Positions 9,001 through 16,342 of a stretch of DNA of 64,000 bases are shown one piece after another. The stretch is from assembly GCA_964444835.1 (NCBI GenBank), contig CAYUIT010000010.1, positions 31,864 through 95,863 on the forward strand. Direction: 5' to 3'. This DNA is from CADEED01 sp964444835. GTDB lineage: Bacteria > Pseudomonadota > Gammaproteobacteria > Steroidobacterales > Steroidobacteraceae. The position numbers were made by a program, and so were the translations under genes. Under the pieces are notes generated by a model. That model ran no database searches, was not told the origin of the DNA, and saw nothing but the letters and a program-made list of their open reading frames with translations. Every line of letters starts with the position of its first letter. Position 1 is the first letter of the stretch.

Positions 9001-9921
9001 GCGGGCTTCCGAGTCGGCAAACGACAGTGTTCGGTCCCAGGCTTCGTCAGCCGCCCCGAGCTTGTGCAACGCGTGAATGAGTGCGTCGCTGCCGGTGAGC
9101 GACACGGCGACGAGGTCGGCCTGAAACTCCATCTGGCGCGACAGCGCACGCTGCGCGATGAGCACGCCACGGAACACGATCTCCATCAATGAGCGGATCG
9201 ACCACACGACCAACGACAACAACCAGCCGATCCACGCGATGCGCAGATCGAGCTGCGATAGCTGCTGCAGGAAGCGGTCGAGGATGTCGCGCTTGGCGAT
9301 GATGTGACCGGCGATTTGCTGTGCGATGTAAACCCAGCGGCCGACGGCCATCGAGCGCTGCGCGAAATGACCAAACTCATGGGCGAGCACGGCTTTCAAT
9401 TCGCCGAGCGTCACGACATTGACGAGCCCGAGGCCAATCTCGAGATTCTTCTTCGACGGGATGAACAAGTTGACGAGCGACAGGTCGTAGAACACCGCCG
9501 CGTTGACGCGCGGCGACAGGTACACCTTGTGCGCGCGCGGTGCTTGCGCCTCATCCGCAATGCGATCGATGAACTCGAACAGGCGCGGCTGCTGCTCGCG
9601 CGTGATTTCGATGTCTTCGATGTCGTAGGCGTGCTTGACGAAAAACAGCGCCTTCAACATGAAGATGGCGAGGAATGCGGCACACGCGCCGGCAAGCGCA
9701 CCCCAGATCGAGAAATTGCCGCCTGCCAGCCCGCTCAGCAGGCGCCACGCTGTCCAGGCAAACCAGCCCGACAGTGCGAAGTAGAGCAGCACAAACAAGC
9801 CGAGGCCCGCCATGGCGAGCCACGCACGTTGTTTGTAGGTAGCACTGGCTGCCGTGAGGTTGGGTGGGACGGCCGTGGGACCGGCAGGATAAAGGTTCCC
9901 TAACAAGGAACTGGTATTCAC
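6100..9921 (-). CDS. Very large M48 family membrane metallopeptidase
   Basis: Predicted inner-membrane zinc peptidase of 1273 residues. Two transmembrane segments lie at about 35-60 and 70-95. The M48 domain contains HEFGH at 181-185, the classic HExxH zinc site. Hydrophobic segments follow around 230-260. A further transmembrane helix near 755-775 leads to a beta-rich segment (VRLRPNRTTSITVPEEG) and then several hundred mainly helical, repeat-like residues. HtpX-type M48 enzymes are about 290 residues, so nearly 900 residues are extra. It heads a probable minus-strand operon with the CDP-alcohol transferase-like and GNAT genes. The role of the C-terminal part is unknown; envelope protein quality control is a reasonable inference. 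Confidence 0.8.
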   Translation of the reverse strand: MNTSSLLGNLYPAGPTAVPPNLTAASATYKQRAWLAMAGLGLFVLLYFALSGWFAWTAWRLLSGLAGGNFSIWGALAGACAAFLAIFMLKALFFVKHAYDIEDIEITREQQPRLFEFIDRIADEAQAPRAHKVYLSPRVNAAVFYDLSLVNLFIPSKKNLEIGLGLVNVVTLGELKAVLAHEFGHFAQRSMAVGRWVYIAQQIAGHIIAKRDILDRFLQQLSQLDLRIAWIGWLLSLVVWSIRSLMEIVFRGVLIAQRALSRQMEFQADLVAVSLTGSDALIHALHKLGAADEAWDRTLSFADSEARAGRATQDLFAVQARVIERVRDILNQPDYGSAPPMPARDRAQHRVFKAQLAQPPRMWSTHPPNEEREQNAKQRYVEAPIDGRSAWDLFNDPAALRTQMSAHLLRKTEAKPVDMAESMKSLDKQYDRPYLNRAYRGAYLGRSIVRHAKTPADLYSATLTGDALHKALDGLYPESLGTQIEQLTELQEEKAALEALRDQVATAPGGIVRHRGAEIKRTDLPAAIAGIEREIADLSKSIEGHDKRCRRVHLALAEGFGKGWPEYLRGVLAVLHYVDHNEADLRDAHGAFLNVYSVVTADGRVSKKERQRLLDAANELYRVLSRIHAQGDKVVLDRTLLRRLETESWSAALGKFDLPPPNDAQLGDWLGVIDSWVGAALGALGALHTCALEQLLLSEAQIAKFHRDGLKPMDAPPASTVPTDYPALLPGTERPRQTRLGWWDKFQTADGAVATGAKLLVAAAIVGGVLAVGGKVGEATVTVYNGLVREVVVEAAGQQVRLRPNRTTSITVPEEGTLRFVAKTAQGQTIESFDQELHGSFGSYVYNIAGAAPLYSWTAVYGGGEDPPPQMLGAIRWTPSSANHMFEDPPTQVRSKGATTRSVLSSGAQYSPAEQTSMVEDAGQQLQLAYVHARWDDVESPEILTWLSLASNTTRFEKLLAERLQETPSAPALLRMEQDTAGDKKPAVCARHTAMAQKTPDSADWQYAAIRCLPDGQEQRDRFIAAHQQWPKHGWLAMAAAYSLVEQDKLAESVPPFETALKRAPATASFVADELARIRRLTSENGRAANADLAKFAPNLASFIAIENGSAPRDTELNDYHQLAVGKIEAAAERALKPRNRGKSFLFYVAASDRAPAELVKVALSTEVPKDDVFAALAAYGLAVREGYNPDAYAAAFRQQLGPEVTDALLAFLESARTAADPSTVPEPFVANGLRMRGIALSTATVMLGTNTPPAWRDKAKRLLFVGERPYFD

Positions 9922-9978
9922 GAATGACTCCCCGCAATCGACCTACGCAGGAAGTGTGCGCGAGAACGCCGCCGGACG

Positions 9979-10761
9979 CTACATTTCGCCGTTGCGGAGT
10001 GTTAGGACTTCGAACCCCGTCTCGGTTACGAGCACCGTATGCTCCCATTGTGCGGACAATGAGCGGTCGCGCGTGACAACGGTCCAACGATCCGGTAGTT
10101 CGCGCGTCTCGGGCCGTCCCGCATTCACCATGGGCTCGATCGTGAAGCACATGCCTGCCTGGAGCGCGAGGCCGGCGCCCGGTTTGCCGTAGTGCACGAT
10201 CTGCGGATCTTCATGAAACACACGACCGATGCCGTGGCCGCAGTACTCGCGCACGATTGAGAAGCGCTCCGCCTCCGCACACTTCTGCACCGCATGTCCG
10301 ATGTCGCCGAGGGTGGCGCCGGGGCGCACGACGCGAATCCCCGCGATCATCGCTGCGTGCGTCGTCTGGACGAGGCGCCGTGCCAACACACTCGGCTCGC
10401 CCACGCAATACATCTTGCTCGTGTCGCCGTGCCAGCCATCCTTGATGACCGTCACATCAATGTTGACGATGTCGCCATCCTTCAAGACTTTGTCACTCGG
10501 AATGCCGTGGCACACCACATGGTTGACCGACGTACAGATAGCGCTCGGGAAAGGCGGCCGGCTACCGCCCGCCGTGTATCCAATGGTGGCCGACTTGCAA
10601 CCCAACGGGCCCAAGATGTACTCACGTGCGATGTCGTCGAGCTGCTGTGTCGTGATCCCAGGCCGCACGTGGGCATCGAGCATGAGTAGCACGCTGGCGG
10701 CCGCTTGACCGGCGGCGCGCATCGCGTCCTGCTCGGCCGGCGTTTTGATCGTGATGTTCAT
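9979..10761 (-). CDS. map: Type I methionine aminopeptidase
   Basis: Removes the initiator methionine from nascent proteins; 260 residues. The five metal ligands of the pita-bread fold are visible in context: GDIVNIDVTVIKDGWHGDTSKMY gives the two Asp (quoted only as a location, around residues 95-110), YCGHGIGRVFHEDP gives the His, and CFTIEPMVN and WEHTVLVTE give the two Glu. It starts at ATG 10761, overlapping the DUF1287 stop by ATGA, so the two genes are coupled. The pairing of map with an NlpC-like protein is not a common operon. Confidence 0.95.
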   Translation of the reverse strand: MNITIKTPAEQDAMRAAGQAAASVLLMLDAHVRPGITTQQLDDIAREYILGPLGCKSATIGYTAGGSRPPFPSAICTSVNHVVCHGIPSDKVLKDGDIVNIDVTVIKDGWHGDTSKMYCVGEPSVLARRLVQTTHAAMIAGIRVVRPGATLGDIGHAVQKCAEAERFSIVREYCGHGIGRVFHEDPQIVHYGKPGAGLALQAGMCFTIEPMVNAGRPETRELPDRWTVVTRDRSLSAQWEHTVLVTETGFEVLTLRNGEM

Positions 10762-11402
10762 GGCGCTGTGTCAGGCGGCGGCAAGCGATAGTGCCCGATG
10801 ATTCGATAGCGAAACAGAATGTCCTCTTCGCGCGTTCCGGCGCCGATGTTGTGGATGACGAGCGGCACGCGAGCAGGGGAGCGGGTATCGGAGACGATGC
10901 CGATATGCAGCGTCCCGCCGCCCAAGTCCCATGCCACGATATCGCCCGGTAGGTAGCTTGCAGCCGTGGTGCCGATCGAGCGCGAGAGGCCATGTCGCGT
11001 GAAGTAGGTCATCAGGTTTGGCACGCGTCGATGATCGATATTGCGATCGGTCTTGTTCGCCAAGTTGGCCCAGCGCGTGGGATAGGCCGTGCGCGCCGCG
11101 CGCATGTCTCGATGCACCTCGCGCTGCAAATCGATACGTCGCGCGTTGCGCAAGGCACGGATCACGACATCGGTGCAGACGCCGCGGTCGGGCGCCACAT
11201 CGCCGTTCGGATAGGCGAGGGTGCGATAGGCCGGGTCGTAGTAGATCGTGACGCCGATCTGGCGCTTACCTGCGGCCACGATATCCGCATTGTGCGCGGC
11301 GGCCCACGAGCACAATAGCCACAGCCCGAAGCAGTGCACCAAGCGCCTGGCCAGTTGCAGCCGGTCGGGCTTGAGTGGTCGAGAAATCATGGCACGCAGC
11401 AT
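10758..11402 (-). CDS. DUF1287 family exported protein
   Basis: A 214-residue protein with an N-terminal hydrophobic segment (HCFGLWLLCSWAAA) consistent with a signal peptide, then a DUF1287 domain. Conserved features are YYDPAYRTLAYPNGDVA, DRGVCTDVVIRALR (a likely nucleophile Cys) and DIVAWDLGGGTLHIGIVSD (a candidate catalytic His). This arrangement resembles papain-like NlpC/P60 and YiiX folds, so peptidoglycan or amide hydrolysis is possible but unproven. Start codons at 11402 and 11390 are both plausible. It is translationally coupled to map. Confidence 0.75.
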   Translation of the reverse strand: MLRAMISRPLKPDRLQLARRLVHCFGLWLLCSWAAAHNADIVAAGKRQIGVTIYYDPAYRTLAYPNGDVAPDRGVCTDVVIRALRNARRIDLQREVHRDMRAARTAYPTRWANLANKTDRNIDHRRVPNLMTYFTRHGLSRSIGTTAASYLPGDIVAWDLGGGTLHIGIVSDTRSPARVPLVIHNIGAGTREEDILFRYRIIGHYRLPPPDTAP

Positions 11403-11491
11403 GACGATAGACTAACGGCTCACGGCGTTAAACCCCAAGGGAACTCGCCGCGTCCAATGGTTCGAACGATTGATTCAACAGGAGCCCTGCC

Positions 11492-12160
11492 GTGCGCTAT
11501 GCAACCAAGATATTCGCCAGTTCCCTCGTCGCCTGTTTGACTCTCGCGCCGTGGGCGTTAGCGAGCGAGCCGAACCGCAATGCCATCAATGGCTCGATCG
11601 ACATCGCCGCTGGCGAGCGCGCGGGTAACGTCAACACGGTCAATGGCAGCGTGCGCATCGGCGAGCGTGCCACGGTCGGTGAGGCGCGTACGGTCAATGG
11701 CCGCATCAAGCTTGCGGCCGAGGCTACGGCGGAAAGTCTGCGGACCGTGAATGGTGCGATGGAGCTCGGGCGCAATGCCAAGGTTCGCGGCGAAGTCGCC
11801 ACGGTGAACGGTTCGTTGCGGCTCGAACCGGGCGCTGAGGTGGGTGGTGGCGTCGGCAATGTGAATGGCCGCATCGAGTTGGAGGGCGCCACGATCCGCG
11901 GACGCATCAAGACCATTGGCGGGGATATCAAGCTGACCGGACCGTCGCGCGTCGCAGGCGGCATCCTCGTCGAGAAGCCGAAGGGATGGTCGGGCTCCAT
12001 GTACCAGCAGCGGCCGCCGCGGATCGTGATCGGTCCTGAGGCTGTCGTCGAAGGCGAACTCGTGTTCGAGCGTGAGGTGGAGTTGCTCGTCAGCGAGACC
12101 GCCAAGATCGGCAAAGTGGTGGGCGCAACACCGCGTCGCTTCAGCGGGTCTCAACCCTAA
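11492..12160 (+). CDS. Secreted VNG-repeat, polymer-forming (bactofilin-like) protein
   Basis: A 222-residue exported protein. GTG 11492 is supported by GGAG at 11481-11484 and gives a signal peptide ending around PWALA. The mature part contains at least six roughly 18-residue repeats built on (T/N)VNGSVRIG, for example NTVNGSVRIGERATVG and RTVNGRIKLAAEATA. They should fold as a right-handed beta-solenoid like bactofilins or DUF4097 proteins. A non-repeated segment rich in Pro and Lys (VEKPKGWSGSMYQQ) precedes a last beta section. It ends 6 bases from the convergent M24 gene. The function is unknown; a periplasmic or surface scaffold is the likeliest reading. Confidence 0.7.
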   Translation: MRYATKIFASSLVACLTLAPWALASEPNRNAINGSIDIAAGERAGNVNTVNGSVRIGERATVGEARTVNGRIKLAAEATAESLRTVNGAMELGRNAKVRGEVATVNGSLRLEPGAEVGGGVGNVNGRIELEGATIRGRIKTIGGDIKLTGPSRVAGGILVEKPKGWSGSMYQQRPPRIVIGPEAVVEGELVFEREVELLVSETAKIGKVVGATPRRFSGSQP

Positions 12161-12166
12161 CGTTTG

Positions 12167-13531
12167 TTACACGATCAAGGTGCGGTGTCCCGTATCGTGG
12201 ATCGGCTCCGCACCCGTCCGAGTAATCAACATCAGGTCCTCGAGATGCGCGGAGCCGCCACGGCCCGTTTCCATCAGCGGACAATCGACCGACAAAATCA
12301 TGCCTTCCTCGAGCGCGACATCGAGCGGTGAGCCATCGGGCGCTGCACGTGGCTGATCGGTGTGCCACAGGCCAACGGAGTGCGGCGCGAACGGGATGGT
12401 ATGGTCGAATCCCAGTTTGCGGATCGTGGTGCGGCCTAGCTGCGTAATCTCGGAGAACTTCATGCCGGGCTTGAGTTGCTCGCGCACGGCGTCCCACCCT
12501 GCGGCCATGGCGGCGGTGACGCGCTTCATCGGCGTGCTTGGTTCACCGATGAAGATCGTGCGCGCGAAATCGCCGTGGTAGCCCCGTAGTTGCGTCACGC
12601 AATCGATCATGAACGCGGCCCCTTCGACGAGCGGCGTGTCGTACGCATCCGACGTCACCCCATCGATCACCATGAATACGGGGGCATTGCCGCGCGCCGC
12701 GGCTTCCGCGTGGAACTGCGCCCGAAAGGCGCGCATCGTGCCGAGGTCACGTGCTCGGCGGGCGGTGGCGAGCGCTGCCGCGACGTTATTGGCCGATGCG
12801 AGGCGCATTAGCGCGACTTCAGCCGGCGTCTTGACGAGTCGAATGCGACGCAGCGTATCTTCCGCCACCTGCGTCGCGCCGGCGCGGATGATTTGCATTT
12901 GACGCTCGGCAGCGAGGTCGTCGATACCCACCTTCGACTGATGCGCGTGATCGAGCGGCAGATTGAGGTCGCGGAAGGCGGCCTGGAGCGCTTGCGTGCG
13001 TGATCCAAACGCGCGGCCGACCGCTCGCGTTCGTGCACGCCGCCCTTGCTCACGCGCAGACAGCGGTACATCCGTCGCGACGGGAAAAAATGAGGTGGGC
13101 TCGTACGCGCCCGTCTCGCGCGCGGGCGGTGCGCTGGCGGACGTGTAGAGATAGAGGCGTACGCCTTCTGGAAGGGCGTGGTCGGCGGCGGTGTAGTAGT
13201 AGCTGAACTCGCTCAACACCAACGCCACCGGCAGCGCTGTATCGCGCGGCAAGACAGCAAAGCTTGCATCGAGCGCCCCTTGCCTCGCATTGATGGCCGA
13301 GTAGTTCGTCAGGTAGTACACGTTCGTCGGCCGCGCGCAAACGATGGCCGACAAGCCTTCCTCCCGCAGCACCTGTTCCGCGCGCGGGCGGTTCACGAGC
13401 GGTGCGGAGGCGAGCGCGCTGAGATCGGGTAGTGCGAGCACACGCGCATTATCCACCGCGACACCCTCGGCTGGCGTCAGTGCCGCGCTCGCGGCGGTGA
13501 GTGCCAAGAATTCGCGTCGTTGTAGCGTCAT
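12167..13531 (-). CDS. Tat-exported M24 family (Xaa-Pro peptidase-like) protein
   Basis: A 454-residue protein with a twin-arginine signal (QRREFLALTAASAAL), hence probably periplasmic. I chose ATG 13531 because it begins right at the Tat motif; a further ATG at 13579 would spoil the signal. The N-terminal creatinase-like domain precedes a pita-bread M24 domain with metal-ligand regions MIDCVTQLRGYHGDFART (two Asp), PHSVGLWHTDQP (His) and GGSAHLEDLMLIT (Glu). The fourth ligand position reads GMILSVDCP, so Asp replaces the usual Glu. It may be a dipeptidase of altered metal preference or a hydrolase of another C-N bond. A cytoplasmic M24 PepP is encoded separately at 17788. Confidence 0.8.
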   Translation of the reverse strand: MTLQRREFLALTAASAALTPAEGVAVDNARVLALPDLSALASAPLVNRPRAEQVLREEGLSAIVCARPTNVYYLTNYSAINARQGALDASFAVLPRDTALPVALVLSEFSYYYTAADHALPEGVRLYLYTSASAPPARETGAYEPTSFFPVATDVPLSAREQGRRARTRAVGRAFGSRTQALQAAFRDLNLPLDHAHQSKVGIDDLAAERQMQIIRAGATQVAEDTLRRIRLVKTPAEVALMRLASANNVAAALATARRARDLGTMRAFRAQFHAEAAARGNAPVFMVIDGVTSDAYDTPLVEGAAFMIDCVTQLRGYHGDFARTIFIGEPSTPMKRVTAAMAAGWDAVREQLKPGMKFSEITQLGRTTIRKLGFDHTIPFAPHSVGLWHTDQPRAAPDGSPLDVALEEGMILSVDCPLMETGRGGSAHLEDLMLITRTGAEPIHDTGHRTLIV

Positions 13532-13635
13532 GGATCTCGAACTCCGTGCTAACACGCTTGCGGCGCCCCATGATGCCACGCCGCCTGCGCTGCTAGCATA
13601 ATGCGGCGAATTCCAAATCCTGACGGAGTACCGCC

Positions 13636-14316
13636 ATGCATTCGATCGCTGACTTCATCGCCCAACACGCGGACCAAGATCGCGGCGGCGGTTTGTTCGA
13701 GGTGGAGAATCGCTCCACGCTCCAAGTGAATCTGACTGGCACCGTGTACGCGAAGGCGGGCTCGATGGTCGCGTATCGCGGCGGTGTGAAGTTCTCGCGC
13801 AAGGGCACGCTGGAGGATGGCCTCGCCAAGCTCGTCAAGAAAGCCGTGACGGGTGAGGGGATGACGCTGATGAAGATGGAGGGCGCGGGTCGCGTTTACC
13901 TCGCCGATCGGAACAAACGCGTGCACGTGCTCGCGCTTGCCGGCGAGAGCCTGTGCGTGAACGGTAATGACCTACTCGCGCTGCAAGCCACCCTCGATTG
14001 GGACATCGTGATGTTGAAGAGCATGGCCGGCGCGCTGGCGGGCGGCTTGTTCAACGTGCAGATTTCCGGCAAAGGGCTCGTCGCCCTCACGACGCACGGC
14101 GACCCTCTCGTGCTGCCCGTGACAGGAGGTCGAGCGATCTACACGGATCCGCAGGCGACTGTCGCGTGGAGCGGCAATCTGCAGCCCGCGATTCATACGG
14201 ACATTTCACTCGGTACGCTCGTGGGGCGCTCGAGTGGCGAAGCCGTGCAAATGAAGTTCGAAGGCGAGGGCTGGGTGATGGTGCAACCGTATGAGGAATC
14301 GCTCGCAATCGGTTGA
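13636..14316 (+). CDS. AIM24 family protein
   Basis: A 226-residue protein of the AIM24/DUF124 (TRAP-like beta-sandwich) family. The start at 13636 follows GGAG at 13625-13628. Typical features are the LTGTVYAKAGSMVAYRG strand, a KGEGM-like loop (TGEGMTLMKMEGAG), and the late WSGNLQPAIHTD and GEGWVMVQPYE segments. The fold is clear but the biochemical role of bacterial AIM24 proteins is not established. It is divergent from the M24 gene and converges on rpiA with 2 bases between stops. Confidence 0.85.
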   Translation: MHSIADFIAQHADQDRGGGLFEVENRSTLQVNLTGTVYAKAGSMVAYRGGVKFSRKGTLEDGLAKLVKKAVTGEGMTLMKMEGAGRVYLADRNKRVHVLALAGESLCVNGNDLLALQATLDWDIVMLKSMAGALAGGLFNVQISGKGLVALTTHGDPLVLPVTGGRAIYTDPQATVAWSGNLQPAIHTDISLGTLVGRSSGEAVQMKFEGEGWVMVQPYEESLAIG

Positions 14317-14318
14317 CG

Positions 14319-14978
14319 CTACAGGGTCCGCACTCCATTCGGTCCGCCGATCAACACGACATCGGCCGGACGCAGTGCGAAGAGCCCGACGGTCACGATG
14401 CCCGCGATTTGATTGAGCTCACGCTCGAGCGCGGGCGGGTTCGTGATCTCGAGATTGTGTACATCGAGAATCTGATTGCCGTTGTCGGTCGTGACGTTTT
14501 CACGCCACACCGGTTGGCCGCCGAAGCGCACGAGTTGCCGCGCGACATAGGAGCGCGCCATCGGAATCACTTCGATGGGCAATGGAAACTTTCCCAAGAC
14601 GGGTACGAGTTTCGATTCATCGACGATGCAGACGAACTTCCGCGAGGCGGCCGCGACGATCTTCTCGCGCGTCAATGCGGCGCCGCCCCCCTTGATCAAT
14701 TGACGATGAGCATTGGTCTCGTCGGCACCATCGACATAGATCGCGAGTTCACCGGCGGCGTTGAGATCGAGTACCTCGATGCCCGCCGCATGCAACCGCG
14801 CGGTCGACCCTTCTGAACTCGACACGGCACCCGCGATGCGGTCTGGGTCGCGCGCGAGCGCATCGATAAAGAAATTGACGGTTGATCCGGTGCCGACGCC
14901 AACGATGGCGCCGCGCTCGACGTAGCCGAGCGCCGCTTCTGCAGCAGCTTGTTTTCCAGTGTTTTGCGCGACTTTCAT
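14319..14978 (-). CDS. rpiA: Ribose-5-phosphate isomerase A
   Basis: Interconverts ribose 5-phosphate and ribulose 5-phosphate; 219 residues, the usual length. Motifs seen are GVGTGSTVNFFIDAL, the catalytic DGADETNAHRQLIKGGG loop, KFVCIVDESKLV and the substrate-binding TDNGNQILDVHN. Upstream is a terminator that closes the tiny peptide gene, so rpiA must have its own promoter in the short gap 14979-15011. Confidence 0.97.
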   Translation of the reverse strand: MKVAQNTGKQAAAEAALGYVERGAIVGVGTGSTVNFFIDALARDPDRIAGAVSSSEGSTARLHAAGIEVLDLNAAGELAIYVDGADETNAHRQLIKGGGAALTREKIVAAASRKFVCIVDESKLVPVLGKFPLPIEVIPMARSYVARQLVRFGGQPVWRENVTTDNGNQILDVHNLEITNPPALERELNQIAGIVTVGLFALRPADVVLIGGPNGVRTL

Positions 14979-15011
14979 GGGATGCTTGTTAGCCCGGTAG
15001 GCTCCCTAAAC

Positions 15012-15040
15012 GACACTGCCCGCGCGAGGCGGGCAGTGTC
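15012..15040. terminator. Hairpin terminator of the small basic peptide gene
   Basis: A 12-bp perfect stem (15012-15023 with 15029-15040), loop GCGAG, T-rich on both outer sides (TTTCG on plus, GTTT on minus). It lies 59 bases past the stop of the 16-codon gene at 15099-15149 and before rpiA. Confidence 0.75.
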
Positions 15041-15098
15041 TTTCGAATTTGAATGGCGAGCGTGAGGTTGTCACGCCCGCCAAGTTTTACAAGGCCAA

Positions 15099-15149
15099 TT
15101 ACTTCTTCTTAGCTGCTTTCTTCTTGGCCTTCTTCTTGGCTTTCGCCAT
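15099..15149 (-). CDS. Tiny Lys/Ala-rich basic peptide (16 residues)
   Basis: A 17-codon reading frame including the stop, encoding MAKAKKKAKKKAAKKK: ten Lys and five Ala after the initiator Met. It has everything a gene needs. GGAGAA (15155-15160) sits at ribosome-site spacing before ATG 15149, a TTGTAT-16-TATACT promoter lies at 15187-15214, and a hairpin terminator lies at 15012-15040. The composition resembles the Lys/Ala repeats of histone-H1-like or AlgP-type DNA-binding tails. A role as a nucleoid or RNA-binding peptide is inference only. It could instead be a leader peptide whose Lys/Ala codons control something, but the strong terminator separates it from rpiA. Confidence 0.6.
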   Translation of the reverse strand: MAKAKKKAKKKAAKKK

Positions 15150-15186
15150 GGCACTTCTCCAGTGGTTACGGGTTAGTCCAGGAGTG

Positions 15187-15214
15187 AGTATATACACGCG
15201 ATTGCAAAATACAA
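15187..15214 (-). promoter_or_regulatory. Promoter of the tiny basic peptide gene
   Basis: Minus-strand TTGTAT (15209-15214), 16-bp spacer, TATACT (15187-15192). The -10 is 37 bases before the ATG, leaving a leader of about 30 bases that contains the ribosome-binding site. Confidence 0.6.
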
Positions 15215-15220
15215 GCAAGT

Positions 15221-15262
15221 GTGAACGCTGAGGGATACGTGATGGCCATCACGATCGTTCAC
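15221..15262. repeat. Nested inverted repeat upstream of the tiny gene
   Basis: An outer pair GTGAACG (15221-15227) and CGTTCAC (15256-15262) encloses a perfect 14-base palindrome GTGATGGCCATCAC (15239-15252). It lies between the EVE stop codon and the promoter at 15187-15214. It could be an operator for the tiny gene or the EVE/fau transcript end. Confidence 0.5.
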
Positions 15263-15266
15263 ATCG

Positions 15267-15731
15267 TCACTCGAGTGAGGTGATGAACTTCCAATGCTTC
15301 GCATCGACGGGCGTGATCGATAAACGATTGCCGCGACGTAGTAGCAGCATGCCATCGAGCTTCTGCGCGGCATGCGCGCGCAACTCATCGAGTGTGATGA
15401 CGCGCTGTAAGCGCCGCTTCAATCGCACATCGACCGCGTACCAACGCGGATTCTTTGGATCGCTCTCGGCGTCGTAGTGATGATGCTTCGCATCGAATGC
15501 GGTCGGATCGGGATAGCCGGTCTTTGCGATCTCGACGATACCGACGATGCCGGGCACGTCGCAGCTCGAGTGATAGAGGAATGCCTCATCACCCTTCTGC
15601 ATCTCGTCGCGCAGCATGTTTCGCGCCTGAAAATTGCGTACGCCGTCCCACAGGGTGGTCTTGCGCGGGGCCTTTTCCAGGTCGTCGATGCTGAATGTCG
15701 AGGGCTCGGTTTTCATCAACCAGTACTTCAT
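15267..15731 (-). CDS. EVE domain protein
   Basis: A 154-residue single-domain EVE protein (PUA-like fold, related to YTH domains) that in this family binds modified bases. It begins KYWLMKTEPSTFSIDDL and shows TLWDGVRNFQARN, the conserved aromatic and Asn cage region, then FLYHSSCDVPGIVGIVEI and a RNPRWYAVDV-like strand. ATG 15731 overlaps the fau stop (ATGA), and this fau-EVE coupling is common in gammaproteobacteria. Confidence 0.92.
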   Translation of the reverse strand: MKYWLMKTEPSTFSIDDLEKAPRKTTLWDGVRNFQARNMLRDEMQKGDEAFLYHSSCDVPGIVGIVEIAKTGYPDPTAFDAKHHHYDAESDPKNPRWYAVDVRLKRRLQRVITLDELRAHAAQKLDGMLLLRRGNRLSITPVDAKHWKFITSLE

Positions 15732-16342
15732 GAGGGACTCCGCTCTGCAAAGTGTATGCCGCTCGCAGCGACGATCGCGTCGACCGGCACGTCATGGGGT
15801 TCGGCCGGGATGGTATCGACGCGCTGCGCATCGAACACGGCGGCTACCAACTTAGGGCCGCGCCAAGCGCGCCGATGGCGACGGAACTGCAGCGCACGAT
15901 CGTAATAGCCCGCGCCGTAACCGAGCCGCACGCCACGCCGATCGACGCCGAGAGTAGGTAGCACGATGACCTGCAGGAACGTCGGCTTGATGGTCGCGTG
16001 GCCCAAGGGCTCGGTGATGCTGAAGCGGCCGCGCCGCAGACCAGCGCCGATGCGCACAAAGCGCATCGTGCGTGCGCGTGCACTCTCAATGCGTGGCAGA
16101 TAGATTTCGCAGCCACGGCGGCGCGCGAGTTCGATCAACGGCGTGAGATCCACCTCGCTCCGTAGCGCGACATAGAGCGCGATGCGCCGACCCGGCGCGA
16201 GCCAGTGCGAGCGCGCGAGATGCTGGGCGATGGCTTGGGCCGCTGCGGCGCGTTGGCTGCGCGGGATCTTGGCCCGCGCGGCGCGGAGTTCCGCACGCAA
16301 CGCGCGGCGCAACTCCGAAGAAGAAGAGGGCGTCACCCGCAT
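15728..16342 (-). CDS. fau: 5-formyltetrahydrofolate cyclo-ligase
   Basis: ATP-dependent conversion of 5-formyl-THF to 5,10-methenyl-THF; about 204 residues. Motifs are RRALRAELRAARAKIP at the N-terminus, RRIALYVALRSEVDLTPLI, and the ATP-binding VLPTLGVDRRGVRLGYGAGYYDRAL. The start is uncertain: ATG 16342 and GTG 16336 both fall inside the 3' strand of the terminal stem of the 6S RNA, and neither has a clear ribosome site. The 6S RNA-fau arrangement matches E. coli ssrS-ygfA, where they share a transcript. Confidence 0.88.
   Translation of the reverse strand: MRVTPSSSSELRRALRAELRAARAKIPRSQRAAAAQAIAQHLARSHWLAPGRRIALYVALRSEVDLTPLIELARRRGCEIYLPRIESARARTMRFVRIGAGLRRGRFSITEPLGHATIKPTFLQVIVLPTLGVDRRGVRLGYGAGYYDRALQFRRHRRAWRGPKLVAAVFDAQRVDTIPAEPHDVPVDAIVAASGIHFAERSPS

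Noticed and set aside
8089..9192. Plus-strand frame of 367 codons opposite the M48 gene
   Set aside because: Antisense shadow; His/Arg-rich composition without motifs, while the minus strand shows HExxH and transmembrane helices.
15049..15231. Plus-strand 60-codon hydrophobic frame (Phe/Leu/Ala-rich)
   Set aside because: It is the antisense of the Lys/Ala codons of the tiny basic peptide and lacks a ribosome site; the minus strand has the promoter, ribosome site and terminator.
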